Origin: an uncultured Eubacteriales bacterium
GTDB taxonomy: Bacteria > Bacillota > Clostridia > Oscillospirales > Acutalibacteraceae
Assembly (NCBI GenBank): GCA_934464585.1
Contig: CAKSJY010000007.1
Coordinates: 1 to 64,000 of the forward strand
Direction of reading: 5' to 3'
Length of the DNA: 64,000 nt
Shown here: positions 53,839 to 63,427 of the stretch, piece after piece
Layout of the letters: every line of letters starts with the position of its first letter
Numbering within the stretch: the first letter of the stretch is position 1
Made by a program: the position numbers and the translations under genes
Notes under the pieces: generated by a model
Databases searched by the model: none
Told to the model about the DNA's origin: nothing
What the model saw: only the letters and a program-made list of their open reading frames with translations

Positions 53839-56079
53839 TTGGCACTAAGAAGAAAAAATACAGGTAAAAAAAATAATAGCCCCAAAGTTGTTGGGGTAAT
53901 TAATGGTGCCGGCGAGGTTGTTGAACAGAAAATAGTTAGCACATTAAGAGAAAATTATATGCCTTATGCAATGAGTGTTATTATGTCCAGGGCAATACCT
54001 GAGATAGATGGTTTCAAACCGTCACATAGAAAATTGCTGTATACTATGTATAAAATGGGACTCTTAAATTCAGTTAGAACAAAATCAGCTAATATAGTTG
54101 GTCAGACTATGAAGCTTAATCCACATGGTGACAGTGCAATCTACGATACTATGGTAAGACTAAGTAGAGGATACGAGGCTTTGTTGCATCCATATATAGA
54201 TTCAAAGGGAAATTTTGGTAAGTACTACTCAAGAGATATGGCCTGGGCAGCATCAAGATATACAGAGGCTAAGCTTGATTCTATATGTAATGAGCTTTTT
54301 AAGGATATTGACAAGGATACAGTCGATTTTGTAGATAATTACGATAATACTTTAAAAGAACCTACTCTTTTACCTGCGACTTATCCGTCAATACTTGTAA
54401 ATGCTAATACGGGTATAGCTGTAGGTATGGCAAGTTCAATATGTTCATTTAATCTGAAAGAAGTTTGTGATACAACAATTGAACTTATAAAGAATCCTGA
54501 ACATGATATAGCGTCAACGTTGATAGCTCCAGATTTTCCTGGTGGAGGAAGTATAATATATAATGATAAGGTGATTTCTGAAATATATAAGTCTGGAAGA
54601 GGTTCAATAAAAGTACGGGCAAGATATACCTACGATAAGTCGGCTAATTGTATAGATATCTCTAATATTCCACCAACAACAACCTTGGAATCAATAATAG
54701 AAAAAATAATAGAGCTTGTAAAACAAGGTAAGATACGTGAAATTTCAGATATAAGAGATGAAACAGGCCTTGATGGTTTAAAAATTACGATAGATTTAAA
54801 AAGAAATTCTAACCCTGATAAACTGATGAAAAAGCTATTTAAGATGACAACTCTTGAAGATAGTTTTTCATGTAATTTCAACGTTCTCATTGCAGGGATA
54901 CCAAGGGTTCTTGGGGTTAGGGATTTACTGCAAGAGTGGATAGATTTTAGAACCCAGTGCGTAAAGAGAAGAACAAGTTTTGATTTAAAGAAAAAAGAAG
55001 ATAAGCTTCATCTTTTAAAAGGGCTTGAAAAGATACTTTTAGATATAGATAAGGCTATCGAAATTATTAGAAATACAGAGGAAGAAACAGAAGTATTGCC
55101 TAATCTTATGATAGGGTTTGGTATAGATGAAATCCAGGCTGAATATGTCGCAGAGATTAAGTTAAGACACTTGAACCGTGAATATATACTAAAAAGAACA
55201 AATGAGATTGATAAGTTGAGTTCAGATATAGACGATTTAAAGGTAATATTATCTGATGATACAAGAGTTAAAAAAATAATTATAGATGAGCTAAAAGAAG
55301 TTTCTCAAAAATATTCCAAGCCACGAAGATCTATGATTGTATATCCTGAGGATATTGTTGAAGAAGATGTAGAGGATGATATACCTGACTATCCGGTTCA
55401 TATCTTTTTTACCAAAGACGGATATTTTAAAAAGATAACAGCACAATCGTTGCGCATGAACAGTGAGCAAAAGCTCAAGGAAAATGATAGGGTTATTCAA
55501 ACGATAGAGACAACTAATAATTCTGAATTGATATTTTTTACTGACAAGTTCAAGGCTTATAAGACTAAAGTTTCAGATTTTCCTGATACAAAAGCTAGTG
55601 TTTTGGGCGAGTATATTCCTGCAAAACTTTCTATGGACGATGGCGAAAATGCTATATATATGGTAAATACAAAAGATTATTCGGGAAATGTTATGTTTTT
55701 CTTTGAAAATGGTAAGGTAGCTAAGGTATCTCTTAAGTCTTATGAAACAAAGACAAACAGGAAAAAACTTGTTAATGCATACTCAGATAAGTATCCTCTA
55801 TGTGATATTTTATTTTCAAAAATAGATACAGAATATATCTTAACATCTTCCCAGGGACGAAGGCTTTTAGTACATTCCGGCATGATACAATCAAAGAGTA
55901 CAAAAAATACTCAGGGAGTTGCAGTTATGAATTTCAAAAAAGGGCATAGACTAATAAAGGCGGAAGAGTTTGTGGATGGTAACTTAGTAAATCCAGACAG
56001 ATACCGTACAGAAAATATTCCGGCTTTAGGGGCATTGCCAAAAAAGGATGAAGACATGGGAGTGCAATTGAAGCTGTAA
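53839..56079 (+). CDS. Divergent type IIA topoisomerase, A subunit (GyrA/ParC-like)
   Basis: A 746-residue DNA-cleaving subunit, shorter than the usual 800-840. The winged-helix core shows MSRAIPEIDGFKPSHRKLLY and NPHGDSAIYDTMVRLSRG, where HPHGD is usual, and the catalytic tyrosine is Tyr141 in AASRYTEAKLD. The loop before it reads KGNFGKYYSRDMAW rather than the common GNFGS-DGD pattern. The C-terminal beta-pinwheel is weakly marked (VHIFFTKDGYFKKITAQSL, VMFFFENGKVAKVSL), and no GyrA box (QRRGGKG-like) is visible, so DNA wrapping and supercoiling are unlikely. The start is a TTG with a weak ribosome binding site. Role inferred: decatenation or relaxation. Confidence 0.85.
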   Translation: MALRRKNTGKKNNSPKVVGVINGAGEVVEQKIVSTLRENYMPYAMSVIMSRAIPEIDGFKPSHRKLLYTMYKMGLLNSVRTKSANIVGQTMKLNPHGDSAIYDTMVRLSRGYEALLHPYIDSKGNFGKYYSRDMAWAASRYTEAKLDSICNELFKDIDKDTVDFVDNYDNTLKEPTLLPATYPSILVNANTGIAVGMASSICSFNLKEVCDTTIELIKNPEHDIASTLIAPDFPGGGSIIYNDKVISEIYKSGRGSIKVRARYTYDKSANCIDISNIPPTTTLESIIEKIIELVKQGKIREISDIRDETGLDGLKITIDLKRNSNPDKLMKKLFKMTTLEDSFSCNFNVLIAGIPRVLGVRDLLQEWIDFRTQCVKRRTSFDLKKKEDKLHLLKGLEKILLDIDKAIEIIRNTEEETEVLPNLMIGFGIDEIQAEYVAEIKLRHLNREYILKRTNEIDKLSSDIDDLKVILSDDTRVKKIIIDELKEVSQKYSKPRRSMIVYPEDIVEEDVEDDIPDYPVHIFFTKDGYFKKITAQSLRMNSEQKLKENDRVIQTIETTNNSELIFFTDKFKAYKTKVSDFPDTKASVLGEYIPAKLSMDDGENAIYMVNTKDYSGNVMFFFENGKVAKVSLKSYETKTNRKKLVNAYSDKYPLCDILFSKIDTEYILTSSQGRRLLVHSGMIQSKSTKNTQGVAVMNFKKGHRLIKAEEFVDGNLVNPDRYRTENIPALGALPKKDEDMGVQLKL

Positions 56080-56095
56080 AGATAGGGGATATACA

Positions 56096-56905
56096 ATGAA
56101 AAAGAGTGCTCCGATTAACATCTTAAAAGGTGCGGTGATAAGCTCAGCTATGCTTATACCGGGTGTAAGTGGAGGGACAACTGCAATAATATTAGATGTT
56201 TATGATGACTTGATTTCATCTATAAGTTCGTTTTTTAAAGAGACTAAAAAGAGTCTGTTTACACTTTTAACGGTTGGAATAGGTGCTATTTTAGGTATTA
56301 TATTTTTTTCAAAGGCTATTTTGTTTGTTACAAATAAGTTTTATGTTCCAATGATGTACTTGTTTTTGGGAGCAGTTCTGGGAAGCGTTCCAATGCTGTA
56401 TAGAAAAGCCGAGATAAAGAAATTTAAGATCAGTTGTCTCATTTATCCTTTAATTGGTGCTGCGTGTGTGTTTTTAATTGAACTTATACCTAAAGATGCA
56501 CTTAAAATTTCTGTAGATTCAGGAATATACTCGTATTTAATTGTGGTTTTAGCAGGGATTATACTTTCAATAGGTCTAATTTTACCAGGGATAAGTGTTT
56601 CCTATATGCTTTTAATTTTGGGGATCTATGAAACTACATTAATGTCGATTGAGAATAAACAGTATATGTTTTTAATATCACTACTTTTAGGTGTTGCTAT
56701 CGGAGTTTTGTTGACTACCAAACTAATTGAATATACTATGAAAAACTATCCCCAGGGCACATATCTTTTAATCATTGGATTTATGTTAGTATCTTTAAAG
56801 GAAGTATTTCCAGGAATACCGTACGGTATAGAAATAATAACTTCTTTAATTACATTCTTGGTTGGATTTATCTCTGTATTTTACTTGTCTAAATTAGCAG
56901 ATTGA
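56096..56905 (+). CDS. popT: DUF368 membrane protein, undecaprenyl-phosphate translocase (PopT-like)
   Basis: A 269-residue polytopic membrane protein with about eight helices. Two similar re-entrant motifs, SAMLIPGVSGGTTAIIL near the N-terminus and GLILPGISVSYMLLIL near the middle, are the signature of the DUF368 family. Members were recently shown to recycle the lipid carrier undecaprenyl phosphate across the membrane for cell wall synthesis. The gene starts 17 bases after the topoisomerase A subunit and runs into comEA. The family call is strong; the symbol is used by homology. Confidence 0.88.
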   Translation: MKKSAPINILKGAVISSAMLIPGVSGGTTAIILDVYDDLISSISSFFKETKKSLFTLLTVGIGAILGIIFFSKAILFVTNKFYVPMMYLFLGAVLGSVPMLYRKAEIKKFKISCLIYPLIGAACVFLIELIPKDALKISVDSGIYSYLIVVLAGIILSIGLILPGISVSYMLLILGIYETTLMSIENKQYMFLISLLLGVAIGVLLTTKLIEYTMKNYPQGTYLLIIGFMLVSLKEVFPGIPYGIEIITSLITFLVGFISVFYLSKLAD

Positions 56906-56920
56906 ATAGGTGAAAAAGTT

Positions 56921-57367
56921 ATGGATAATAAAATTTCTCATGAAAGAATTCTTATATGTATTGCATTATTGGCATGTGCCTGTGTCATAGGGTATAACGC
57001 CTTCTTTGTCCCAAAAGTTAGTGTACCTACAGTGGTGTATACTGATAAAGATATTATAGACTCAAATACTGAAGATGAAGAGTATGTTCCGCAGGCAGAA
57101 AAGGCACAGGAAGTTATGAATAATGTATCAGATTCTAATGAGGATGTGTCAAGTGGAGATAGTAACCAATCTGGGCTTATAAATATTAATACAGCTTCAG
57201 CAAGTGAACTTTCTGAGAACCTTCCCAAAATAGGGGAAGCAATTGCTGGGCGCATTGTTGAATATCGTGAAGCTAACGGAGGCTTTAATTCTATCGAAGA
57301 AATTATGAATGTTTCCGGTATAGGGGAAAAGACATTTGAAGGTATAAAAGATAAAATTTGTGTATAA
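56921..57367 (+). CDS. comEA: ComEA-like helix-hairpin-helix DNA-binding protein
   Basis: A 148-residue membrane-anchored protein with an N-terminal helix (ILICIALLACACVIGYNAFF), an acidic Ser/Asn-rich spacer and a C-terminal double helix-hairpin-helix domain (LININTASASELSENLPKIG, then FNSIEEIMNVSGIGEKTFEGI). ComEA binds incoming DNA outside the membrane during transformation. It lacks the SLBB domain of Bacillus ComEA, as do many clostridial and Gram-negative versions. comEB and comEC are not next to it, so competence cannot be inferred from this gene alone. Confidence 0.85.
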   Translation: MDNKISHERILICIALLACACVIGYNAFFVPKVSVPTVVYTDKDIIDSNTEDEEYVPQAEKAQEVMNNVSDSNEDVSSGDSNQSGLININTASASELSENLPKIGEAIAGRIVEYREANGGFNSIEEIMNVSGIGEKTFEGIKDKICV

Positions 57368-57389
57368 TTTTCAAGAAGGTTAATTATGT

Positions 57390-57428
57390 AAAAAGGATCC
57401 GGAAGTATAGCACTTTCGAATCCTTTTT
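57390..57428. terminator. Bidirectional terminator between comEA and the GDPD gene
   Basis: A 16-bp stem with one mismatch and one G-U pair (57390-57405 with 57413-57428, loop TATAGCA) has A-runs and T-runs at its base, serving both strands. Confidence 0.85.
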
Positions 57429-57433
57429 TAAGT

Positions 57434-59371
57434 TTAATTCGCTTTTGGGGGGTTTGTTGTTATGCTGGAAATATAGGGGTCAAGATCCTCTTCATCAATA
57501 TCACCGCCAAGAGCCCAAAGCTGTAGTTCTATATCATTTTCTCTACATTTTCTTACAGCATTTTCAGAACAGAATGGTGATTGAATATGAAGAAATACAT
57601 TTTCTGCTCCGGACTGTGAAAAATCTATTGCTTGTTTTAACTTAGAATTTCTAAATGGGAATGATGTAATGCCAAGTTCTGCCGATGGAAGTAGTTCATG
57701 GACTATTTTAAGATGTTCTACAGAAATGCTTATCCATACAACTTGTTTTAACATATTAAAGCTTTTTAAAATGTTAATAAGCATTTTTATTTGATCTTTT
57801 GTATATGTAGCTGTTGATTTAAGATCTAGATAGATTATTTGGCCATTAGCCTTACATTGTTTAACAAAATCGATAAATGTGGGAATTTTAATTCTGACAT
57901 CTAAAGATTTTTTACTTTCTCCTGTTTCGGTTTTAGTTGTTTTTTCGGTAACTTCATATCCGTCCTGTTTTGCTACTAAATCACCATTTTTAAGTCGTAC
58001 GTAGTTAGATGGGATATTCTTATAGGTGTTTTTTATATCTTCATCAAAACTAGCATTGTTTCCCCATTTTGAACGATATCCAAAATCATAATTTTGAATA
58101 TCTGAATAATTAGAATTTTTAAGGCTACCTTGTCCATTGCTTGTTCTATTAATTAAAAGGTCATGTGTTACGACAGGTATGTTGTCCTTAGTAAACATTA
58201 CATCGGCTTCAACAAATAGGTAACCACGTTTATGAGCGGCATTGAAAGCTGGCAATGTATTTTCTGGAGCATCGTTAGAAATTCCTCTGTGAGCAACTGT
58301 CTTTCTTGTTGAATGAATAACCCTCTTTACTAATTCGTAAACATAGTTTGATAATGTAGTAACTAAAAATTTGCCATAGTTACAGTTGCTATTTGCATCG
58401 CATATTTTAGATGTTATAGCTAAAATATTAGAAATTTTCCTGTTAATATCTTGCCGATCCTGATTGTTATAATCACGTTTTTCAAAAGAATTGATGTCTT
58501 CAATAAAACGTTCTTCAGCAAGAGGGCTTATTTGGTAACTAACATTAAGCCTAATTTTTTTCAGTAGGTACTTAATGTATGTTTCGTTGGGGTTAATTGC
58601 TTTTTGTCTATCATACGAAAGCTTCACATTATCTATAATATCAGTATAGTTTCTGTGTGCATTAAATGCATTTGCTATTTTCACTTGTAAGTCATTTTCA
58701 GGGTTTGGTCTATTTTCAGAATAATATGGGATTCGGTTCTTATAATTGCTAAGTTGTATAAAACTATTTTCAAAGTCTACAGTTTTTTTAGGATCACTAA
58801 ATTCAAGGAGTGTATTTATTTCTCTTTCAAATTTAGGGTTTAAATTTTTATAATTTAAAAAGGCCTGCTCAGTTTTAGACATACTATCAAACATATATCC
58901 AAAGAAATTGGAACCAATATCACTTTTTGAGTAAGCATCAGATATATTAAAAAATTCTGAGTTAGAATAATCTTTTGCGATATCCTTTAAAAAGTCAATT
59001 TTGTTGTTTTTAAAGACTGAATATTTAGTATTTTTGTATAAATTAATTTTAGTAATGCTATTATCCAAAGCATCATCTGAGGGATAAAACTTTATTTCCT
59101 GCTGACTTTCACGTGGTTTGTCACTGTTTCCATCATCTATAGATTTAAGAACTCCGGTAGCCATACCGAAAAATGACGCTATTGCACTATTATTGTGGGA
59201 ATAGTATACTTTAGCAAGATGCATGCGGTTTTTATCGTCTTCATCGATACTTTTAAAGTTCAACGTAATAAAGCCACCAGCATTAAATGATATATACTCG
59301 TTGCTATCGTTATCGTTTAAAGAAGTATGAACATTGTTAATTAATGTTTGCCGGGTATCATTATTATACAT
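57434..59371 (-). CDS. Glycerophosphodiester phosphodiesterase domain fused to a long unassigned N-terminal region
   Basis: A 645-residue protein without signal peptide or membrane helix. The C-terminal part (about residues 358-645) is a GDPD domain with an intact catalytic set: HRG (His361), PENTLPAF, EADV (Glu388, Asp390) and VVTHD (His403), then IPTFIDFVKQCKANGQIIYL and the closing LQLWALGGD strand. GDPDs release glycerol 3-phosphate from deacylated lipids or teichoic acid. The first 350 residues are Asn-, Ser- and Lys-rich and helical, and match no family I know. The ATG at 59371 follows CAGGTG. It is a single gene with its own terminator and might act on lipids or be an exported effector. 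Confidence 0.78.
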   Translation of the reverse strand: MYNNDTRQTLINNVHTSLNDNDSNEYISFNAGGFITLNFKSIDEDDKNRMHLAKVYYSHNNSAIASFFGMATGVLKSIDDGNSDKPRESQQEIKFYPSDDALDNSITKINLYKNTKYSVFKNNKIDFLKDIAKDYSNSEFFNISDAYSKSDIGSNFFGYMFDSMSKTEQAFLNYKNLNPKFEREINTLLEFSDPKKTVDFENSFIQLSNYKNRIPYYSENRPNPENDLQVKIANAFNAHRNYTDIIDNVKLSYDRQKAINPNETYIKYLLKKIRLNVSYQISPLAEERFIEDINSFEKRDYNNQDRQDINRKISNILAITSKICDANSNCNYGKFLVTTLSNYVYELVKRVIHSTRKTVAHRGISNDAPENTLPAFNAAHKRGYLFVEADVMFTKDNIPVVTHDLLINRTSNGQGSLKNSNYSDIQNYDFGYRSKWGNNASFDEDIKNTYKNIPSNYVRLKNGDLVAKQDGYEVTEKTTKTETGESKKSLDVRIKIPTFIDFVKQCKANGQIIYLDLKSTATYTKDQIKMLINILKSFNMLKQVVWISISVEHLKIVHELLPSAELGITSFPFRNSKLKQAIDFSQSGAENVFLHIQSPFCSENAVRKCRENDIELQLWALGGDIDEEDLDPYISSITTNPPKAN

Positions 59372-59517
59372 AATAATCACCTGAATTCTTTAATATATCT
59401 AAATAGTATCATGATTATTGATAATTGTCAATTAATTGAATATTTTGGCTATTGATTGTTGCTATGAATTAAGCATTTTGATTATATTTTGATTATTTGT
59501 CAGTTTTCTTAGGTCTA

Positions 59518-59546
59518 TTGAATAATATGCAAAAATGATATATAAT
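59518..59546 (+). promoter_or_regulatory. Promoter of recA
   Basis: TTGAAT (59518-59523) and TATAAT (59541-59546) are 17 bases apart. I see no CGAAC-N4-GTTCG-like LexA box. Confidence 0.65.
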
Positions 59547-59594
59547 AAAATAATAATTTTAAATGTGGATAAAGAGATTTTTTGGGGGTACAAA

Positions 59595-60722
59595 ATGGCA
59601 ATCGATAAAGTAAAAGCCTTAGAAACGGCTTTAGGACAGATAGAAAAACAGTTTGGTAAGGGTGCGGTTATGCGTTTAGGACAAAACCAAACTATGAATG
59701 TTGATAAAATATCGACAGGTTCGTTATCACTTGATATAGCACTTGGAATAGGTGGATTACCAAGGGGAAGAATTGCAGAAATATATGGTCCGGAATCATC
59801 AGGTAAAACAACATTAGCTTTGCACTGTATTGCTGAAGCACAAAAATTAGGCGGATATGCCGCTTTTATAGATGTTGAACATGCATTAGATCCAGTATAT
59901 GCCGCAGCTTTGGGTGTCGATGTAGATTCTTTGATTGTTTCTCAACCTGATACAGGTGAGCAGGCTTTGGAAATTACAGAGTCACTTGTAAGATCCGGTG
60001 CTATTGACATAATAGTTGTCGATTCAGTTGCGGCATTAGTTCCGAGAGCTGAGATAGAAGGAGAAATGGGAGATAGTCACGTAGGTCTACAGGCAAGACT
60101 TATGTCACAAGCACTAAGAAAATTAGCAGGTGCAATATCTAAATCTAATTGCGTGGCTATATTTATAAATCAGCTACGTGAAAAGGTTGGAATTGTATAT
60201 GGTAACCCGGAGGTTACTCCAGGTGGAAGAGCACTAAAGTTTTATTCATCTGTTAGAATAGACATAAGAAAAATTGAAATTCTAAAGAGCAATGGCGAAA
60301 TGATTGGCGCAAGAACTAGAGCTAAAGTTGTTAAAAATAAGATGGCACCTCCTTTTAGAGAGGCTGAATTTGATGTTATGTACGGTCAAGGTATTTCAAG
60401 AGTTGGAGAACTTTTAGACTTAGCTGTTAAGCTTAATGTTGTTCAAAAAAGTGGAGCTTGGTTTTCTTATGGAGAAGAACGACTCGGCCAAGGACGAGAT
60501 AATGTTAAAGAACTATTTAAGTCTAATAAGGAGCTTGCCGATAGAATAGAAAAAGAAGTAATGGCAGATATAGATAAGCTAAGCGTAAAGGCTAAAAGTA
60601 AGGTTGCGGAAAAAAGTACAGCAGCTAAACCTATAGAGATTAAGTCTAAGGAGCAAAAACCTGCAGTGTCAAAATCAAAATCTATTGCCAAAGCTAATAT
60701 AGATATTGTTGTAGATGATTAA
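59595..60722 (+). CDS. recA: Recombinase RecA
   Basis: A 375-residue recombinase for homologous recombination and the SOS response. The N-terminal block [20 protein letters not shown], Walker [10 protein letters not shown], the [20 protein letters not shown] loop, [10 protein letters not shown] and [15 protein letters not shown] are all present. It ends in a Lys-rich tail. The ATG at 59595 follows GGGGGTA; in-frame codons further upstream overlap the leader. recX follows at once. Confidence 0.98.
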   Translation: MAIDKVKALETALGQIEKQFGKGAVMRLGQNQTMNVDKISTGSLSLDIALGIGGLPRGRIAEIYGPESSGKTTLALHCIAEAQKLGGYAAFIDVEHALDPVYAAALGVDVDSLIVSQPDTGEQALEITESLVRSGAIDIIVVDSVAALVPRAEIEGEMGDSHVGLQARLMSQALRKLAGAISKSNCVAIFINQLREKVGIVYGNPEVTPGGRALKFYSSVRIDIRKIEILKSNGEMIGARTRAKVVKNKMAPPFREAEFDVMYGQGISRVGELLDLAVKLNVVQKSGAWFSYGEERLGQGRDNVKELFKSNKELADRIEKEVMADIDKLSVKAKSKVAEKSTAAKPIEIKSKEQKPAVSKSKSIAKANIDIVVDD

Positions 60723-60723
60723 T

Positions 60724-61335
60724 ATGATAATTACTGATATACAAAAAAGAAGAGGACTTTTAAATGCTTTATACATAGATGGAGAATATGCTGTTGATAT
60801 CGATAGAGAAGTCCTTTTAATCAATCATGTCAAAATAGGATTAAAGTTAAAAGATGAGGATCTTTATAGATTGATATCTGAATCCAATAATAAACGAGCT
60901 AAAGAGAGAGCGTTGTATTACTTATCTCATCGTGATTACTCTAAAAAAGAGTTAGCCGATAAATTAAAAAAGACTTTTGGTGAGGATGCATCTCTATATG
61001 CTGTTAATAAGATGGAAGATCTAAACCTAATGAACGATGAGCGTTTTGCAGAGAAGTATGCTCATGATTTAATGTTTATAAAAAAATATGCCCCTCAGCG
61101 GATTTTACGAGAATTATTAAAAAGGGGTATTGATAAATATGTTGCTGAGGAAATAATTGATAACCTTTCACCAAATACATGCGAACAAATACACAGCTTA
61201 GTTGAAAGGAAATATCAAAAATATCTTATAGATGAAAAGGGTAAAAGAAGAACAGTACAAGCACTCATGCGACTTGGATATAGTTGGGGAGATATTAAAC
61301 CTGTAATAAATGAATTTTTGAATCAAGATTATTGA
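60724..61335 (+). CDS. recX: Regulatory protein RecX
   Basis: A 203-residue modulator of RecA filaments. It opens with IITDIQKRRGLLNALYIDGE, followed by three-helix RecX repeats (RALYYLSHRDYSKKELADKL, MNDERFAEKYAHDLMFI, GKRRTVQALMRLGYSWGDI). The ATG at 60724 gives the family start; an ATG three codons earlier, overlapping the end of recA, is possible. Both lack a strong ribosome binding site, so translation is probably coupled to recA. Confidence 0.9.
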   Translation: MIITDIQKRRGLLNALYIDGEYAVDIDREVLLINHVKIGLKLKDEDLYRLISESNNKRAKERALYYLSHRDYSKKELADKLKKTFGEDASLYAVNKMEDLNLMNDERFAEKYAHDLMFIKKYAPQRILRELLKRGIDKYVAEEIIDNLSPNTCEQIHSLVERKYQKYLIDEKGKRRTVQALMRLGYSWGDIKPVINEFLNQDY

Positions 61336-61348
61336 AAGGAAAACAAGG

Positions 61349-62683
61349 ATGTTTTATAAAATTGGACTACTAAGCTTAGGATGTGCTAAAAACAGAGTAG
61401 ACGCAGAGATTATGCTTGGAACATTAAGAGATGCCGGATATAAGATAGTTTCGGATGTTGCAGCATCAGATGTTGCGATTGTAAATACATGTGGTTTTAT
61501 AGAGGACTCTAAGCGTGAAAGTATAGATGAAATACTATATTTAATAAATTTAAAAAATAGAGGAATTATTAAGCATATTATAGTAACGGGTTGCTTAAGT
61601 GAACGATATAAAAATGAAGTATTAAAAGAATTGCCGGAAATTGATGCGGCAATTGGAATTGGTGCAAATGATTCCATTGCAGATGTTGTTGATAAAGTAA
61701 TAAATGGAGAAAAGTATTCTGCATTTCCGGACAAAATGAATGTACCGCTAAATGGAAAAAGAATTCAAACAACACCAAAACATTATGCATATTTAAAAAT
61801 TGCAGAGGGTTGCGATAATAGATGTTCCTATTGTGCTATACCGCTTATACGTGGTTCATTCAGAAGCAGAAAGATGGAAGATATTATCGATGAAGCTAAG
61901 TATTTGGCACAAAATGGAGTTAAGGAACTTTTAGTAATTGCCCAAGATACCACAAGATATGGTGAGGATATATATGGTAAGTTGATGTTGCCTACTTTAC
62001 TAAAAAAGCTTACAGAAATAGAGGAAATAAAGTGGATTAGAATCTTGTATTGCTATCCTGATAGAATTACAGATGAACTTTTGGATACTATCAATAAAGA
62101 GCCTAAAATATTAAATTATTTAGACATACCGCTTCAGCACTGTAATGGCAGAATTCTAAAGCAAATGAATAGAAGAGGAAATAAGGAATCTCTTACAAAA
62201 CTTATAAATACTATAAGAGAAAAGGTTCCCAATATTGTATTAAGAACTACTTTTATTTGCGGGTTCCCCGGTGAAACTGATGAAGAGTTTAATGAGCTTT
62301 TGGATTTTGTACATGAAATGAAATTTGAAAGAATGGGCTGTTTCCCTTATTCTAAAGAAGAGGGAACTAGGGCTGCCGAAATGGCTGATCAGATTGAAAA
62401 ATCTGTGAAATTAGAACGTCAAAGAATCATTATGCAAGAACAAGGTTTAATAATGGATGAACTTTGTCGGGGTATGATTAATAAAACAATAAATGTGCTT
62501 GTTGAAGGATATGACGAAGATGAAGAATGTTACTATGGAAGAAGTCGTTGGGATTCTCCAGATGTTGATACAAGAGTTATATTTAGTGTAGACGGTGAGG
62601 CTCCTGAAATCGGTGAATTTAAGACTTTAAAAATAATAGGTTATAGTGATGAATATGATTTGATTGGAGAAATTTTAAAGTAA
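61349..62683 (+). CDS. rimO: Ribosomal protein S12 methylthiotransferase RimO
   Basis: A 444-residue methylthiotransferase that modifies Asp of ribosomal protein S12. The UPF0004 domain holds Cys12 (SLGCAKNRVDAE), Cys48 (NTCGFIEDSKRES) and Cys82 (TGCLSERY). The radical SAM cluster lies in EGCDNRCSYCAIPLIRG, and a C-terminal TRAM domain closes the protein. SLGCAKNRVDAE is the RimO form rather than MiaB. It lies between recX and pgsA, as in many Clostridia. Confidence 0.95.
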   Translation: MFYKIGLLSLGCAKNRVDAEIMLGTLRDAGYKIVSDVAASDVAIVNTCGFIEDSKRESIDEILYLINLKNRGIIKHIIVTGCLSERYKNEVLKELPEIDAAIGIGANDSIADVVDKVINGEKYSAFPDKMNVPLNGKRIQTTPKHYAYLKIAEGCDNRCSYCAIPLIRGSFRSRKMEDIIDEAKYLAQNGVKELLVIAQDTTRYGEDIYGKLMLPTLLKKLTEIEEIKWIRILYCYPDRITDELLDTINKEPKILNYLDIPLQHCNGRILKQMNRRGNKESLTKLINTIREKVPNIVLRTTFICGFPGETDEEFNELLDFVHEMKFERMGCFPYSKEEGTRAAEMADQIEKSVKLERQRIIMQEQGLIMDELCRGMINKTINVLVEGYDEDEECYYGRSRWDSPDVDTRVIFSVDGEAPEIGEFKTLKIIGYSDEYDLIGEILK

Positions 62684-62698
62684 ACAAGAGGTGCATAT

Positions 62699-63301
62699 AT
62701 GAACTTACCAAATAAACTTACTGTATTGAGAATTATACTTGTACCGTTTTTTGTGTTTTTCCTTTTAGCAAGCTCTATTCCGCATCATTGTTTAGTAGCA
62801 TTAATTGTGTTCTTAGTTGCGTCTATTACAGACCATTATGACGGGAAAATTGCGAGAGAATATTCATTGATAACCGACTTTGGGAAATTTGCCGATCCTT
62901 TAGCTGATAAAATTTTAGTTATGTCAGCGTTTTTGTGTTTTATTCAAATGGGACTTATTGGAGCTGTTGCGATAATAATTATGATAATACGAGAATTTGC
63001 AATAACTTCTATACGTTTGGTTGGAGCAAGTAGCGGAAAGGTTATAGCAGCTAATATATGGGGTAAAGCAAAAACTGTAAGTCAGATAATTTCGATAATT
63101 ATGATTCTTATTATGCAATATATAACTGAATTGATAAATATGGGTTTTAATATATTTGGTGACTTAATTAGTAGGGTGGATTTAGTTAATATTTTTCATG
63201 TGACAGGTGTTGTTGCAATTTGGATATCTGCAATTTTAACACTTATTTCAGGTATTATTTATATCATCGATAATAGAGAGCTTATCGATAACATGAAATA
63301 A
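62699..63301 (+). CDS. pgsA: CDP-diacylglycerol--glycerol-3-phosphate 3-phosphatidyltransferase
   Basis: A 200-residue membrane enzyme that makes phosphatidylglycerol phosphate. It starts NLPNKLTVLRIILVPFFVFF. The CDP-alcohol phosphotransferase motif D-G-x2-A-R-x8-G-x3-D-x3-D is visible in YDGKIAREYSLITDFGKFA and the following DPLADK, with His-Tyr where Trp-Leu is common just before it. IREFAITSIRLV and GKAKTVSQI match the family. It starts behind AAGAGGTG. Confidence 0.94.
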   Translation: MNLPNKLTVLRIILVPFFVFFLLASSIPHHCLVALIVFLVASITDHYDGKIAREYSLITDFGKFADPLADKILVMSAFLCFIQMGLIGAVAIIIMIIREFAITSIRLVGASSGKVIAANIWGKAKTVSQIISIIMILIMQYITELINMGFNIFGDLISRVDLVNIFHVTGVVAIWISAILTLISGIIYIIDNRELIDNMK

Positions 63302-63356
63302 TTGGTGCATAATACAAACGAACGGTATAGTATGTTATATATAAAAAATTATGGAT

Positions 63357-63379
63357 ATGCTTATTTATATAAATAGCAT
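63357..63379. repeat. AT-rich inverted repeat after pgsA
   Basis: ATGCTTATTTAT and ATAAATAGCAT form a stem with one bulged base, centred on an ATTTATATAAAT palindrome. It may end pgsA transcription weakly or be an operator. Nothing else stands out between pgsA and the cysE leader. Confidence 0.35.
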
Positions 63380-63427
63380 GATTTATATTAAAGAATATAT
63401 AAGATTAGGTTTTATTGCGTTTTTTCT

